Assembly: GCA_022509065.1 (NCBI GenBank)
Contig: JAFLTY010000006.1
Location: 1-64,000 of the forward strand
Length of the DNA: 64,000 nucleotides
Source of the DNA: Muribaculaceae bacterium
Lineage (GTDB): Bacteria; Bacteroidota; Bacteroidia; Bacteroidales; Muribaculaceae
Reading direction: 5' to 3'
Positions 44,983 through 55,004 of the stretch are shown here, one piece after another. The notes beneath the pieces are model-generated. The model was not told where the DNA came from and made no database searches. It saw only the letters and a list, made by a program, of their open reading frames with translations. Each line of letters begins with the position of its first letter. The stretch's first letter is position 1. The position numbers and the translations under genes were made by a program.

Positions 44983-46569
44983 TTAATGATTCCCTAATAG
45001 TCGGTTGTACTCCTCCGGGTTATGGATGAGCCGCAGAGCTTCTCTAAATACTGGGTTAAGATGATTGACAGCGCGACTGTAAACGCCATTTTCGTATAGG
45101 TCGCGTTCAATGAGACCTTTGATGATTGATTCGATGAGCACTCGCGAAGTGTCGAACCCTTCTTGTTTGAATGGTACTTCCTCGTTTTCGCCTGTTTGAA
45201 TTAATTCATCCAGAATGTCTTGTGTGATAACGAATTTGTCAGCAAAATCATCCTCGGTCGGAAACTGTTTGAGCAGACGTTCCCTATTGCTCTCAAGATA
45301 TTTTAAGGCAAATGTGTTAAAAACGCCCTTTGCCATCAGGTCACGGTAATAGGTAGAGTACTGCGTGGTGTCGAGTGGTACAAAGACATCGGGCATAATG
45401 CCTCCTCCACCGTATACGGTACGTCCGTTTCGAAGCGTCTTATAAGGATGACTGGTGTCCAGTTTGACCGAATCGGCGCTGAACAGTTCGCCGGATTCAT
45501 AGCGCGTGAGCATGTCAAGCTGATACTCCTCGGAGTGGCCTTTCTCATATTCTTTCTGTATGAGACGACCAGAGGGGATGTAATATCTGGCTGTGGTAAG
45601 TCGTATCATCGAACCGTCCGGGAAAGGAATAGGTGTCTGTACAAGACCTTTACCAAATGTACGGCGACCTACGATGAGGGCTCTGTCGTAGTCTTGCATG
45701 GCACCAGAGAATATCTCGCTTGCGCTGGCTGAATATTGGTTCACCATGACTACGATGCGTTCAATATCGTCATTATTGTTCTTTTCGGAGACATTGAAGT
45801 GACGGTCGGGGACGGCTCTTCCTTTTGTGGAGACAACAAGGTCGCCGGGTTTAAGGAACTGCGAGGCCATACCGTGAGCGGCACCGAGGTAACCGCCTCC
45901 ATTATCTTCAAGGTCTATAATGAGGTTTTTCATCCCCTGTTTCTTTAGTTTGGCAATAGCTTCGGCCACTTCGTCGGGCGTAGACTCGGCAAACCGGCTA
46001 ACACGTATATAACCCGTTGTGGGGTCTGCCATGTACACAGCATCGACACTGTAGATAGGTATATCGTCACGGGTAAGAGTAAAGTCAATCATTTGTTCGC
46101 CACGTTTAACTTTCAGGGCGACTTTTGTGCCTTTTGGACCACGAAGTGTTTTAAGGACTTCGCTATTGACCATCTTAGGATGAGTGAACAGGGTGTCATT
46201 CACATAAATAATGCGGTCGCCGGGACGTAATCCCGCACGTTCTGAAGGACCGCCGACAGTTGTTTGTACTACATAAACAGTGTCCTTGACAATTGAAAAC
46301 TGTATGCCGATACCTGAGAATTTGCCGTCAAGCGGTTGTGTGAGTTCTTTCGTCTCCTCGGCATCGGTATATGACGAGTGAGGATCCAGAGTCTTGAGCA
46401 TCGCCACTATAGCCTCGGTAGTGAGAGTATCGGCATTGACTTCGTCAACATAAGCCTGGTCAATGGCATTGATGGCATAAAAAAGTTTCTCGTAGGGATT
46501 GGCGGCATCCGAGCGACCACATCCCAGCAATATCAAAGCTGGTAAAAGTAATTTTATAAGATTCTTCAT
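44983..46569 (-). CDS. S41 family C-terminal processing protease (lipoprotein)
   Basis: A 528-residue envelope protease. The N-terminus has a signal peptide with a lipobox (LILLGC, Cys17), so it is lipid-anchored. A PDZ domain (about 90-165, VYVVQTTVGGPSERAGLRPGDRI) is followed by the S41 catalytic core with the Ser of NQYSASASEIFSGAMQD and the Lys of RRTFGKGLVQ. Such proteases trim the C-terminus of periplasmic proteins. A terminator-like hairpin separates it from coaD. Confidence 0.94.
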   Translation of the reverse strand: MKNLIKLLLPALILLGCGRSDAANPYEKLFYAINAIDQAYVDEVNADTLTTEAIVAMLKTLDPHSSYTDAEETKELTQPLDGKFSGIGIQFSIVKDTVYVVQTTVGGPSERAGLRPGDRIIYVNDTLFTHPKMVNSEVLKTLRGPKGTKVALKVKRGEQMIDFTLTRDDIPIYSVDAVYMADPTTGYIRVSRFAESTPDEVAEAIAKLKKQGMKNLIIDLEDNGGGYLGAAHGMASQFLKPGDLVVSTKGRAVPDRHFNVSEKNNNDDIERIVVMVNQYSASASEIFSGAMQDYDRALIVGRRTFGKGLVQTPIPFPDGSMIRLTTARYYIPSGRLIQKEYEKGHSEEYQLDMLTRYESGELFSADSVKLDTSHPYKTLRNGRTVYGGGGIMPDVFVPLDTTQYSTYYRDLMAKGVFNTFALKYLESNRERLLKQFPTEDDFADKFVITQDILDELIQTGENEEVPFKQEGFDTSRVLIESIIKGLIERDLYENGVYSRAVNHLNPVFREALRLIHNPEEYNRLLGNH

Positions 46570-46574
46570 ATCGT

Positions 46575-46605
46575 AAAAAATGCAGCCGGAATATTAAATA
46601 TCCGG
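46575..46605 (-). terminator. terminator-like hairpin between coaD and the S41 protease
   Basis: On the minus strand a stem (46605-46601 with 46590-46586, arm CCGGA, extended by TATT pairs with one bulged base) is followed 5 nt later by T6 (46580-46575). It lies right after the coaD stop and ends 5 nt before the S41 start codon, so it could reduce read-through into the second half of the gene run. Confidence 0.5.
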
Positions 46606-46624
46606 TAATTGTGTTTCATATAAG

Positions 46625-47110
46625 TTAAGGCAGCATGTCTGACACATCGGCACCGTAGCTTTGCAGCTCGCGTACCACCGACGACGAAATAGCCCCATGT
46701 TCGGGTAGTGAAAAAAGTAATACTGTCTCTACTCCAGCCAAGCGCCGGTTTACATCGGCCATGTTGCGTTCATACTCATAGTCGGCCACACTACGCACAC
46801 CTCTCAAAAAGAAGTGAATGTCAAGTTGACGAGCCAAATCTACCATCAGCCCCGGCCATACTATTACACTAACGTGAGAATTGCCTGAATATTGCTGTAA
46901 GATATTGGCAGCTTGAGTCACGGCATCCGAGTGATGCTTGTGAGCGTTAACTCCTATGGCGATGACGATATGGTCGAAAAGCGCCAGTCCGCGTTCTACT
47001 ATGGATGCATGCCCCACAGTAAACGGATTGAACGACCCGGCAAAGATAGCGCTTCGTTTACCTTTATGAATGTGGATGTCAGGACTGATCGATTTGGCTG
47101 TCATCTTCAA
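46625..47110 (-). CDS. coaD: phosphopantetheine adenylyltransferase
   Basis: A 161-residue CoaD, the penultimate step of coenzyme A synthesis. Motifs: [19 protein letters not shown] (the T/HxGH nucleotidyl-transferase motif), [17 protein letters not shown], and SSSVVREL. The start at 47110 overlaps the 3' end of parE by 32 nt; an alternative ATG two codons later hardly changes the product. Slightly longer at the N-terminus than usual. Confidence 0.95.
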   Translation of the reverse strand: MKMTAKSISPDIHIHKGKRSAIFAGSFNPFTVGHASIVERGLALFDHIVIAIGVNAHKHHSDAVTQAANILQQYSGNSHVSVIVWPGLMVDLARQLDIHFFLRGVRSVADYEYERNMADVNRRLAGVETVLLFSLPEHGAISSSVVRELQSYGADVSDMLP

Positions 47111-49037
47111 TTACAAGATTATCGATAATGAAATTTTGTCTTTCGGGGGTGTTCTTTCCCATATAAAAATCAAGAAGCCTCGATGAGTGGTCGTCTTTAC
47201 GGAGGGTTACGGTGTCAACACGCATGTTTTTTCCGATAAACCCTTTGAATTCCTCAGGTGATATTTCGCCCAAACCTTTAAAACGGGTTATCTCGGCGTT
47301 TGCTCCGAAGCGGGCTATGGCATCAAGACGTTCGCGGTCGGAATAACAGTAGACTGTATCGTCGTCCGATGCATCATTGTTCTTTTTGGCGCCGCGCCTC
47401 GCAGTCTTTTTATTGCGGACGCGGAAAAGCGGAGTCTGCAGAACATATACATGACCGCGTTTTATCAGTTCGGGAAAGAACTGAAGGAAGAATGTTATCA
47501 TAAGGAGGCGTATATGCATCCCGTCAACATCGGCATCGGTGGCTATGATGATTTTGTTGTAACGCAAATCGTCAATCGTCTCTTCGATGTTTAGAGCCGC
47601 CTGTAGTGCATTGAATTCATCGTTTTCATAAACGACCTTTTTGGTGAGACCATACGTGTTCAACGGTTTGCCTCTGAGAGAAAACACTGCCTGCGTCTTG
47701 ACATCTCGTATCTTCGTAATCGAGCCTGCCGCCGAGTTACCCTCAGTTATAAAAATTGATGTCTGCAACTTTTCCTCTTCGTCACCTTTAAGATCGTTGA
47801 AGTGGGTCGTGCAGTCCAAAAGTTTTTTATTGTGGACGTTAACTTTTTTTGCTCGTTCGCGAGCTTTTTTAGTTACGCCGGCCATTTCTTTTCGCTCTTT
47901 CTCACTTTCTTGTATTTTTTTTACAAGAATCTCGGCTGTTTCGGGATTGCGGTGCAGATAGTTGTCAAGCTCCCGTTTAATAAAGTCCCCGATGAACTTA
48001 GCGACTGTCGGTCCGTCGGGACCAACGTCTCGCGAACCGAGTTTGGTTTTTGTCTGACTTTCGAAAACCGGATCTTCAACACGAACGGACACAGCAGCTA
48101 TAATGCCGTTGCGAATGTCCGAATATTCAAAGTTCTTGTTGGCGTATTCTTTTATGGTGCGTGACACGCTTTCTTTAAAAGCGGACAGATGTGTACCTCC
48201 CTGGGTGGTATGCTGGCCATTGACAAAAGAATAGTATTCTTCACCGTATTGATTGGCATGAGTTATAGCAACTTCAATATCTTCGCCGCGGAGATGAATG
48301 ACGGGGTATAAGGGGTCTTTTGTCATATTCTCTCGCAACAGGTCGAGCAATCCTTGTCGGCTAACATACACTTTGCCGTTGTAAACGACTTTCAGACCGG
48401 TGTTAAGGAAGGTATAGTTGCGAAGCATTGTGAGAACATGGTCTTCTCGAAAATGGTAACCTTCGAAAACCGTATTGTCCGGAACAAAACAAACAAAAGT
48501 GCCGTTTTCGGCATCAGTAGGTGTTTCTGGTGTCTCTTCCACAAGCTCGCCGCGTTCGAAACGCGCGCTTTTGGTCATACCGTCGCGGTAAGAAGTTATC
48601 TCGAAACTACTGCTGAGAGCATTGACAGCCTTTATGCCCACCCCGTTAAGACCGACAGATTTTTTGTAACCGGATTGACCGTACTTGCCACCGGTATTGA
48701 TTTTGCTGGCAACGTCAACCAGTTTTCCCAGAGGGACACCTCGCCCAAAATCGCGTACTTCGACTCGGCCGTCAACTATATCAACGGTTATTTGTTTTCC
48801 GAACCCCATTGTGTACTCATCAATAGAGTTGTCGATTACTTCCTTGAGTAGAACATATATGCCGTCATCGGCGGCTTCACCATCACCCAATTTTCCGATA
48901 TACATGCCGGGTCGCAGACGGATGTGTTTTTTCCATTCAAGAGTCTGTATATCGTCCTCGGTGTAATTTATCGAATTCTCGACGGTTTCTTCGGTATTTA
49001 TTTTTTTGGTGTTATCTTCTTTATCGTTTAGTGTCAT
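47079..49037 (-). CDS. parE: DNA topoisomerase IV subunit B (type IIA)
   Basis: A 652-residue ATPase subunit. GHKL ATP site ([37 protein letters not shown]), the Toprim domain with [11 protein letters not shown] and [10 protein letters not shown], and a final [17 protein letters not shown] tail. The length matches ParE rather than GyrB. The partner parC is not in the window. Precedes coaD with overlap and follows xseB by 39 nt. Confidence 0.94.
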   Translation of the reverse strand: MTLNDKEDNTKKINTEETVENSINYTEDDIQTLEWKKHIRLRPGMYIGKLGDGEAADDGIYVLLKEVIDNSIDEYTMGFGKQITVDIVDGRVEVRDFGRGVPLGKLVDVASKINTGGKYGQSGYKKSVGLNGVGIKAVNALSSSFEITSYRDGMTKSARFERGELVEETPETPTDAENGTFVCFVPDNTVFEGYHFREDHVLTMLRNYTFLNTGLKVVYNGKVYVSRQGLLDLLRENMTKDPLYPVIHLRGEDIEVAITHANQYGEEYYSFVNGQHTTQGGTHLSAFKESVSRTIKEYANKNFEYSDIRNGIIAAVSVRVEDPVFESQTKTKLGSRDVGPDGPTVAKFIGDFIKRELDNYLHRNPETAEILVKKIQESEKERKEMAGVTKKARERAKKVNVHNKKLLDCTTHFNDLKGDEEEKLQTSIFITEGNSAAGSITKIRDVKTQAVFSLRGKPLNTYGLTKKVVYENDEFNALQAALNIEETIDDLRYNKIIIATDADVDGMHIRLLMITFFLQFFPELIKRGHVYVLQTPLFRVRNKKTARRGAKKNNDASDDDTVYCYSDRERLDAIARFGANAEITRFKGLGEISPEEFKGFIGKNMRVDTVTLRKDDHSSRLLDFYMGKNTPERQNFIIDNLVIEDDSQIDQS

Positions 49038-49076
49038 AAAGTTGAATCGCTAAAGCGGTGTTGATTACAGGTGCAT

Positions 49077-49280
49077 TTATTCAGCCGGACGCAGCTCGTC
49101 AAGAATGGCTTTAAGTTCGGCATCAGTTGCCGTTAGACGTTCGCGACAAAGGCGGATAAGATGTGAGGCTCGTTTGGTTTTCTCTACCATATTGTCAATG
49201 TCACAGTTGTCAGCCTGAAGCTCTTTCAAGATAGTTTCAAGTTCGGCTATCGCTTTGTTATATGAAAACTGCTCTTCCAT
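49077..49280 (-). CDS. xseB: exodeoxyribonuclease VII small subunit
   Basis: A 67-residue helical protein starting MEEQFSYNKAIAELETIL, with the conserved IAELETILKELQ and CRERLTATDAEL patterns. It forms exonuclease VII with the XseA product, whose gene is 17 nt upstream on the same strand. Confidence 0.94.
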   Translation of the reverse strand: MEEQFSYNKAIAELETILKELQADNCDIDNMVEKTKRASHLIRLCRERLTATDAELKAILDELRPAE

Positions 49281-49297
49281 AAAAGGATATAATTTAT

Positions 49298-50536
49298 CTA
49301 TTTTGTTACGGAGTGTAAGGTGCCTTGAGTCAGGCGAGTGATTATCTCGGTTCCTTGAGGTATTTTGTTTGCGTCTCGCACTATTGTGCCGTCGTTTAAC
49401 ATTGTGACAGAGAAACCTCTGGCTATTACAGCATCCGGGGACAGAGCTTTCATAAGCGCCTCAATCTGCGAAATTTTTTGAGTAGCTTTCTCCAGGTTTC
49501 TATCGACCGCTGTAACTACGTAAGAGGAGAGGCGATCCAACACAGCCTGACGCGTTATTATACCACGTATCAGGCAACCGGGTACTGTAGCTTCGGCCTG
49601 AGCGAGCATTTCGCGGTTTGCGGCAATCTGTTGCGAAGCGAGCTGATAAATCTTGTCAGCGCATCTGCCCAGCGCATTCATCAATCGGCTAACTCGGTCT
49701 ATAAGCCATTCCGCAGCGGCTGTCGGTGTCTTCACTCGCAGCATGGCAACATGATCAAGAACACTGGTGTCCCGCTCATGTCCAATGCCGATAATGACGG
49801 GCAATGGGAAACGTGCAATTGCAGCGGCTAATTCATAATTATCGAAGGCAGCCAAATCGGTGGTGGCTCCTCCGCCGCGGATAATTACTACAACATCATA
49901 CTGGCCGACTTTTTGTGATATGGCGGAAAGTGCGTTGAGAACCGTTGGTACAGTTCGTTCGCCTTGCATGACTGCATCGTAAAGATCGACCGAAAAACGT
50001 AAACGTGCCGTATTGTTGCACAGATGAGTTATGAAATCGCCAAAACCAGCAGCTCCCTGCGCAGAAATAACGGCCACTCGGTTTGGGGCGAGGGCAACTT
50101 GCAGTTGTTTATTCAGTTCCAATATGCCCTCGGTTGAGAGACGTTGCAAAATCTCAGCCCGCAGTCTCATGGCATCGCCGAGGGTATAAGCCGGATCTAT
50201 TTCAGTGATGTTAATCGCCATCCCATAAGAAGGATGGTATGAGGCTGTTACACAAGCCCGTATCTTAATTCCGGAAGCAAGATCCGCTTGGGTGGCCGAA
50301 CGAAAGGAGCCATTTATACGACGAAAATTCGATGCCCAGATAGTGGCGCGTATCTTGGATATGGTTGAGCCTTCGGCATTTTTTTCAATGAGTTCCAGAT
50401 AACAATGTCCTCCGGATACTCGCAGGTCGGAAGTTTCGCCTATAACCCAGACATTGCGCACATCCGGAGCAGCTGCAATAGCATCGCTCAGACGACGGTT
50501 TAATTCTAAAACTGTAATGGAGCCGGTATCAACCAT
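49298..50536 (-). CDS. xseA: exodeoxyribonuclease VII large subunit
   Basis: A 412-residue nuclease. N-terminal OB domain (NVWVIGETSDLRVSGGHCYLELIEK), the catalytic domain with RVAVISAQGAAGFGDF, VVVIIRGGGATTDLAAFDN and VIIGIGHERDTSVLDHVA, then a coiled-coil tail and a short C-terminal ARGFSVTML segment. Degrades single-stranded DNA. It directly precedes xseB. Confidence 0.95.
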   Translation of the reverse strand: MVDTGSITVLELNRRLSDAIAAAPDVRNVWVIGETSDLRVSGGHCYLELIEKNAEGSTISKIRATIWASNFRRINGSFRSATQADLASGIKIRACVTASYHPSYGMAINITEIDPAYTLGDAMRLRAEILQRLSTEGILELNKQLQVALAPNRVAVISAQGAAGFGDFITHLCNNTARLRFSVDLYDAVMQGERTVPTVLNALSAISQKVGQYDVVVIIRGGGATTDLAAFDNYELAAAIARFPLPVIIGIGHERDTSVLDHVAMLRVKTPTAAAEWLIDRVSRLMNALGRCADKIYQLASQQIAANREMLAQAEATVPGCLIRGIITRQAVLDRLSSYVVTAVDRNLEKATQKISQIEALMKALSPDAVIARGFSVTMLNDGTIVRDANKIPQGTEIITRLTQGTLHSVTK

Positions 50537-50545
50537 TATCGTAAG

Positions 50546-51175
50546 TTATTTAACAAAACGTTTACCGTTCCATCTATAGGTTATTGACGGCAAAAAAGCG
50601 TTTGTTATCGACGAATCCACACCGGGTGTCAGTATGGAGGTGTTGCTAAAGGTAATATTGCCTGTTTCAGTATCAACTGTGGCATGAGATGTAACAAATG
50701 GTATGGCGGCAAGGAGCGCTGTCTCGGAGATGTCCTTCAAGGCATCCTTTTTTAGCCAATCCATATATGTCGGTTCGTCGATATTGACAGTCGAGAAGGA
50801 ATCACTCCTGAAGGCTTTTACTATACTCTCGTTGTTCATCGAAGCAAAAGAGGCAATTGAAAAGATAATTGGATTTTTATCTTCTCCAGCCAAAAAAACT
50901 TCTATCATTCCGTTTTCAGTCTGAGGATAGACTATACGGGCATAGTTTTCGGTGAGCGAATCTATGGCCATATACGTGCCATGTTCCGAATCAGGGACAA
51001 AGGGATGATCCGATGCGGTATTTTCCAGCATGGCAATACGGACATCGTGTGAAATGTCGAAAAACACTTTGTCAGCCTCGGGATTATCCGTGGAGATTAT
51101 GTCAATGATATTGAAGCCAAAAGTAAGTTCCGCAAAGGATATAAAACTCACTATAAGCGCAAATATTCTGTTCAT
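50546..51175 (-). CDS. DUF3256-like exported protein
   Basis: A 209-residue protein with a signal peptide (MNRIFALIVSFISFAELTFG). Content and length fit a Bacteroidales family that I associate with DUF3256, though I cannot confirm this. It consists of beta-rich segments and no catalytic motif that I recognise. It is the first gene behind a full consensus promoter (51200-51231), 9 nt upstream of xseA, so it is co-transcribed with DNA-metabolism genes for unknown reasons. Confidence 0.7.
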   Translation of the reverse strand: MNRIFALIVSFISFAELTFGFNIIDIISTDNPEADKVFFDISHDVRIAMLENTASDHPFVPDSEHGTYMAIDSLTENYARIVYPQTENGMIEVFLAGEDKNPIIFSIASFASMNNESIVKAFRSDSFSTVNIDEPTYMDWLKKDALKDISETALLAAIPFVTSHATVDTETGNITFSNTSILTPGVDSSITNAFLPSITYRWNGKRFVK

Positions 51176-51199
51176 TATTTAAAGCTCTGTTTATTTGTG

Positions 51200-51231
51200 C
51201 AAATATAGTGAAAAAGCATGACCCGAACAAA
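51200..51231 (-). promoter_or_regulatory. promoter of the DUF3256-to-lgt gene run
   Basis: TTTG (51228-51231), 20-nt spacer, TATATTTG (51200-51207) on the minus strand: full consensus. The leader to the DUF3256 ATG is about 18 nt. No other full consensus was seen in the gaps between the 14 following genes. Confidence 0.8.
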
Positions 51232-51290
51232 AAGCGTACATGAATGTTATAATTGATAAAAGGACAAAATAATTACTAAACATCACTATT

Positions 51291-51584
51291 ATGGCACACA
51301 ACAACGATAATGAGAAAAAAGACTCTAAGTGGGGAACCTATTGGGTAGCCGGTTTTATAGTGGCAATCATTTGTGTGGGCATACTTATCTACATCGGATG
51401 GTTTGATAACAAGACCCATGTTGATAGCCCCAACGGTGACAATGTGACGGCAACCTATGAGATAGACACACCGCAACCCCAGGCGCCCGGTGAAAACGAT
51501 TGGAACAATCCCGACGAAAGTTCATTACAAGAAATCATCGTAGACCATGCGGCCGGAACCGACACTGTGCCAATGCCGCAGTGA
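51291..51584 (+). CDS. small single-pass membrane protein
   Basis: A 97-residue protein with a charged N-terminus (MAHNNDNEKKDSKWG), one membrane helix (about 17-40, WVAGFIVAIICVGILIYIGW) and an acidic, Pro/Asp-rich tail likely facing the periplasm. I do not recognise the family. It is divergent from the DUF3256 gene and convergent with ldcA. Confidence 0.72.
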   Translation: MAHNNDNEKKDSKWGTYWVAGFIVAIICVGILIYIGWFDNKTHVDSPNGDNVTATYEIDTPQPQAPGENDWNNPDESSLQEIIVDHAAGTDTVPMPQ

Positions 51585-51631
51585 AGTGTTCACCCCATGT
51601 CCGGTGCACTTGAGCGATAGTAAATATTGTT

Positions 51632-51658
51632 GGATAGATAAGATTGTTAAGTCTATCC
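51632..51658. terminator. weak hairpin between converging genes
   Basis: A 7-bp perfect stem (51632-51638 with 51652-51658, arm GGATAGA) between the converging small membrane gene and ldcA. The loop is 13 nt and there is no T-run, so termination is only suggested by position. Confidence 0.35.
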
Positions 51659-51679
51659 GGCTCTAAATATCATATCAGG

Positions 51680-52600
51680 CTAATTCGCCCATGTAATTAG
51701 ACTGTTTGTCGGTGTAGCGGTGACTTTTAAAGTCACCGTTGCGTTTTCTATCACAGGTATATTGTGGTCGACATGACCAATGGGGACGTTGAAAGCTACC
51801 GGGAAAGAATACGGAGCAACCATCTCCCAAATCATCTCTTCCATGGTATCATACGATTTGTCGGGCGTGTAGCGTGTGAACTGTCCAACTATCAGTCCTC
51901 CCAATTTTTCGAGTACTCCGCTAAGTTGTAGTTGGTAGAGCATTCGTTCTATCTTATATATAGGCTCAGATATGTCTTCGATGAAAAGAATGATTCCTGG
52001 CTTAAATATATCGTATGGGGTGCCTATAAGGCCGTTCAGTACCGCGAAGTTGCCGCCTATCAGCCTTCCTGAGGCGGTACCCGGGCGGTCATATCGCGTG
52101 CATGACGGGAAGGTTACAACGGGTCGTTCTCCGCGTAGTATTCTGAAAAGCATAGCATTATCTTCATCGTCGGCGCCATGTCTGATGTGGTCGCACATTG
52201 AAGCGTGGATAGAGGCAATTCCTTTCTTAGCTGTCAAAGCGTGCAAAGCCGAGATGTCACTGTACCCGATAATCCATTTCGGGTCTCGGGTCATGTCAAT
52301 GGTATCCAGTTGCTCCAATATATGTACGACACCATATCCACCGCGGCTGCACAGAACGGCTCTAATTTCGGGGTCGGTAAGTGCCGCTGTCATGTCGCCC
52401 AGACGCTCATCGTCCGACGCCGAATATATGCCGTGCTCGCCAAGAGCGTGAGGCATGATACGTACTTTCCATCCTTGTTGCTCAAGGACTCTTCGAGCTT
52501 CAAACACTTTCAATGGATCGACCGACCCGGCTGGCGAGCAGATAGCGATAGTGTCACCGTCTGCAAGTGGTTGAGGATATATGATTTTAGAGTTATCCAA
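51680..52600 (-). CDS. ldcA: LD-carboxypeptidase (S66 family)
   Basis: A 306-residue peptidase that removes the terminal D-amino acid from tetrapeptides in peptidoglycan recycling. The S66 pattern is clear: AICSPAGSVDP at the start, LCSRGGYG, the nucleophile Ser in IIGYSDISALHA, the Glu in LFIEDISEPIYKIERML, and the His in NVPIGHVDHNIPV. 44 nt separate it from the DUF4294 gene upstream, in the same orientation as nadB. Confidence 0.92.
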   Translation of the reverse strand: MDNSKIIYPQPLADGDTIAICSPAGSVDPLKVFEARRVLEQQGWKVRIMPHALGEHGIYSASDDERLGDMTAALTDPEIRAVLCSRGGYGVVHILEQLDTIDMTRDPKWIIGYSDISALHALTAKKGIASIHASMCDHIRHGADDEDNAMLFRILRGERPVVTFPSCTRYDRPGTASGRLIGGNFAVLNGLIGTPYDIFKPGIILFIEDISEPIYKIERMLYQLQLSGVLEKLGGLIVGQFTRYTPDKSYDTMEEMIWEMVAPYSFPVAFNVPIGHVDHNIPVIENATVTLKVTATPTNSLITWAN

Positions 52601-52644
52601 TGTTGTTTTATTCTGTCGTTAAATTGTTGTTAAAAACAGTCGTC

Positions 52645-53283
52645 TCAAAGTTGACCTTGTTCGATGAGTGTGGCTACACGGTCTATGATAGCGTCATCTT
52701 TATTTTTTTTCGGATCGAATTTGCCTTTCAGACTCACACCGAAAAGTTTTCCGAATCCCTGCCAGAAAAGGGCGCGTGCACTGCCTAAAAAAGCCTTTAC
52801 TATCTGGTACGATGTCTGGTCGGTTTCGCGTTGTATCAGTTTGATAAGCATATTGGCCTGGTTTTTAGAAAGTTTGCGCAGTATGGGCTTATATTGATCA
52901 AAAAGTTCTTTCTCCATGGCTTTCAGATAGTCCTCGCGCTCTTTTTGTGTAGGAAACGTCTCTATATATTCGTAGGTCTCGATCAGAGTTTCCTTTATCA
53001 TTTTGGCGTATGGTAAAGTGGTGCGAACACGAGAGACTGTCTGCCAATAAAAATTCTCTTCCTTTTTGTTTTTGAATTTTAGTTGTGGATATACAGTTAT
53101 GGGCTTTAAATACAAGCGTAACATGCTGTCCCCATACTCGTCCGTCACCCAGTTATAACCTACGTAAATGGATTTGTGGGATGGTTGCCATAAATCCACA
53201 TCGGAAGTATTGTCCGCCATAACGGAGACAAGGGTGATTCCGAAGAAAAAAAGGAGAGGGATATATCGGAACAGCATTTTCAT
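52645..53283 (-). CDS. DUF4294 family exported protein
   Basis: A 212-residue protein with a signal peptide (MKMLFRYIPLLFFFGITLVSVMA). Sequence such as LKPITVYPQLKFKNKKEENFYWQ and FLGSARALFWQGFGKLFG is what I recognise as DUF4294, a Bacteroidetes family of unknown function. Highly helical and charged after the signal. It lies 13 nt after nadB's stop, so shares its transcript. Confidence 0.8.
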   Translation of the reverse strand: MKMLFRYIPLLFFFGITLVSVMADNTSDVDLWQPSHKSIYVGYNWVTDEYGDSMLRLYLKPITVYPQLKFKNKKEENFYWQTVSRVRTTLPYAKMIKETLIETYEYIETFPTQKEREDYLKAMEKELFDQYKPILRKLSKNQANMLIKLIQRETDQTSYQIVKAFLGSARALFWQGFGKLFGVSLKGKFDPKKNKDDAIIDRVATLIEQGQL

Positions 53284-53296
53284 ATCCGGGAAGAAC

Positions 53297-54940
53297 TCAT
53301 TCGGCGTGCTGCGGATTTAGTGGAGGATAATCGACAGTGTAATGCAAACCGCGAGATTCGCGACGTTCCTTTGCCTGGCGCATGATGAGGTAACCGACGT
53401 TGATAACATTGCGCAGCTCGCATATTTCGCGTGATGCCTTTGACCGCTTAAATAATTTTTCTGTTTCTTCATACAGTATGTCAAGTCGGTTCCACGCTCT
53501 GTCCAGTCGCAGATTGCTGCGCACAATGCCGACATAGGTGCCCATTATCTGATTTACTTCTTTAAGCGACTGCCGGATAAGCACCATCTCTTCCGGGTGG
53601 CTTGTCCCCTCGTCATTCCAGTCAGGTACATCGGTGCGTAAATCATAATGCCCGATATTTTCTGTGGCGTGTTTGGCTGCGGCATCTGCGTATACGACCG
53701 CCTCGATAAGCGAGTTGGAAGCGAGTCGATTGCCTCCATGTAGTCCGGTGCACGAACACTCTCCCAGAGCGTAAAGATGTTTTATTGACGACTCGCCGTT
53801 AAGATCCACCTTAATGCCGCCGCATAGATAATGAGCCGCGGGAGCAACGGGTATATAATCTTTCGTTATGTCAATGCCCAGCTCAAGACATTTTTTGTAA
53901 ATATTCGGGAAATGATGCTTGGTTTCTTCAGCGTCCTTATGTGTTACATCGAGATACACATGGTCGTCTCCATGAATTTTCATCTCGTTGTCAATGGCTC
54001 TGGCGACGATGTCGCGTGGGGCGAGCGAAAGTCTGGGGTCATAACGGTGCATGAATTCCTCTCCTTTCTTGTTTCGGAGTACTGCGCCATAACCGCGCAT
54101 AGCCTCGGTGATAAGAAAGGAAGGACGATCGCCGGGGTGGTAGAGGGCAGTGGGGTGGAATTGAATGAATTCCATGTCTGAAATCTGACCTTTTGCACGA
54201 TAAACCATAGCTATGCCGTCACCAGTGGCTACCAACGGATTGGTAGTTGTATGATAGACAGCGCCTACTCCCCCCGTAGCCATAACAGTTACGCGAGAGA
54301 TAAATTTTTCAACATTACCGGTCTCTTCATTCAGAATATACGCTCCGTAACACGTTATATCGGGGGTACGGCGACTTACAATACGTCCCAAGTGGTGCTG
54401 GGTGATGATTTCAATAGCAAAATGGTGTTCAAAGATGTCAATGTTGCTGTCAGCTTTGACAGACTCTATCAGACCTCGTTGAATCTCAAAGCCGGTGTTG
54501 TCCGCATGGTGAAGAATACGAAACTCCGAGTGTCCTCCTTCACGATGAAGGTCAAAATTTCCGTCTTCGTTTTTATCGAAATGGACGCCCCAGCCTATAA
54601 GATTGCGAATTCCTTCCGGAGCGCCTTTCACTACCATCTCGACAGCCTTTGGGTCGCTGAGATAATCGCCTGCTACCATGGTGTCCTTGATGTGTTTTTC
54701 GAAATCATCGACTTCGAGATTAGTCACCGATGCCACTCCTCCCTGAGCCAGTGCGGTATTGGCTTCGTCAAGCGTGGTTTTGCATATAAGGGCAACCTTT
54801 CCGTGGCGGCCCGCTTTCAATGCAAAGGTCATGCCGGCAATGCCGGAGCCTATCACCAAAAAATCATATTTATAGGTTTTCGGCTTGGATTTCGATGCCC
54901 GTGATTTCTTATCAGAGGTGTTTTTCAGTTCAGTAGCCAT
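53297..54940 (-). CDS. nadB: L-aspartate oxidase
   Basis: A 547-residue flavoprotein that oxidises L-aspartate to iminoaspartate, first step of de novo NAD synthesis. FAD motif DFLVIGSGIAGMTFALKAG, TLDEANTALAQGGVAS, QFHPTALYHPGDRPSFLITEAMRG and the substrate-site HYLCGGIKVD with GECSCTGLHGGNRLASNSLIEAVV are all visible. An N-terminal Lys-rich extension of about 25 residues precedes the FAD motif. nadA lies two genes upstream. Confidence 0.97.
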   Translation of the reverse strand: MATELKNTSDKKSRASKSKPKTYKYDFLVIGSGIAGMTFALKAGRHGKVALICKTTLDEANTALAQGGVASVTNLEVDDFEKHIKDTMVAGDYLSDPKAVEMVVKGAPEGIRNLIGWGVHFDKNEDGNFDLHREGGHSEFRILHHADNTGFEIQRGLIESVKADSNIDIFEHHFAIEIITQHHLGRIVSRRTPDITCYGAYILNEETGNVEKFISRVTVMATGGVGAVYHTTTNPLVATGDGIAMVYRAKGQISDMEFIQFHPTALYHPGDRPSFLITEAMRGYGAVLRNKKGEEFMHRYDPRLSLAPRDIVARAIDNEMKIHGDDHVYLDVTHKDAEETKHHFPNIYKKCLELGIDITKDYIPVAPAAHYLCGGIKVDLNGESSIKHLYALGECSCTGLHGGNRLASNSLIEAVVYADAAAKHATENIGHYDLRTDVPDWNDEGTSHPEEMVLIRQSLKEVNQIMGTYVGIVRSNLRLDRAWNRLDILYEETEKLFKRSKASREICELRNVINVGYLIMRQAKERRESRGLHYTVDYPPLNPQHAE

Positions 54941-55004
54941 TGCTGTTTTGTATTAAAAAGATAATCGCAGAGAGCGCTTCACATTGAACGTGTCATGTAA
55001 TGGC

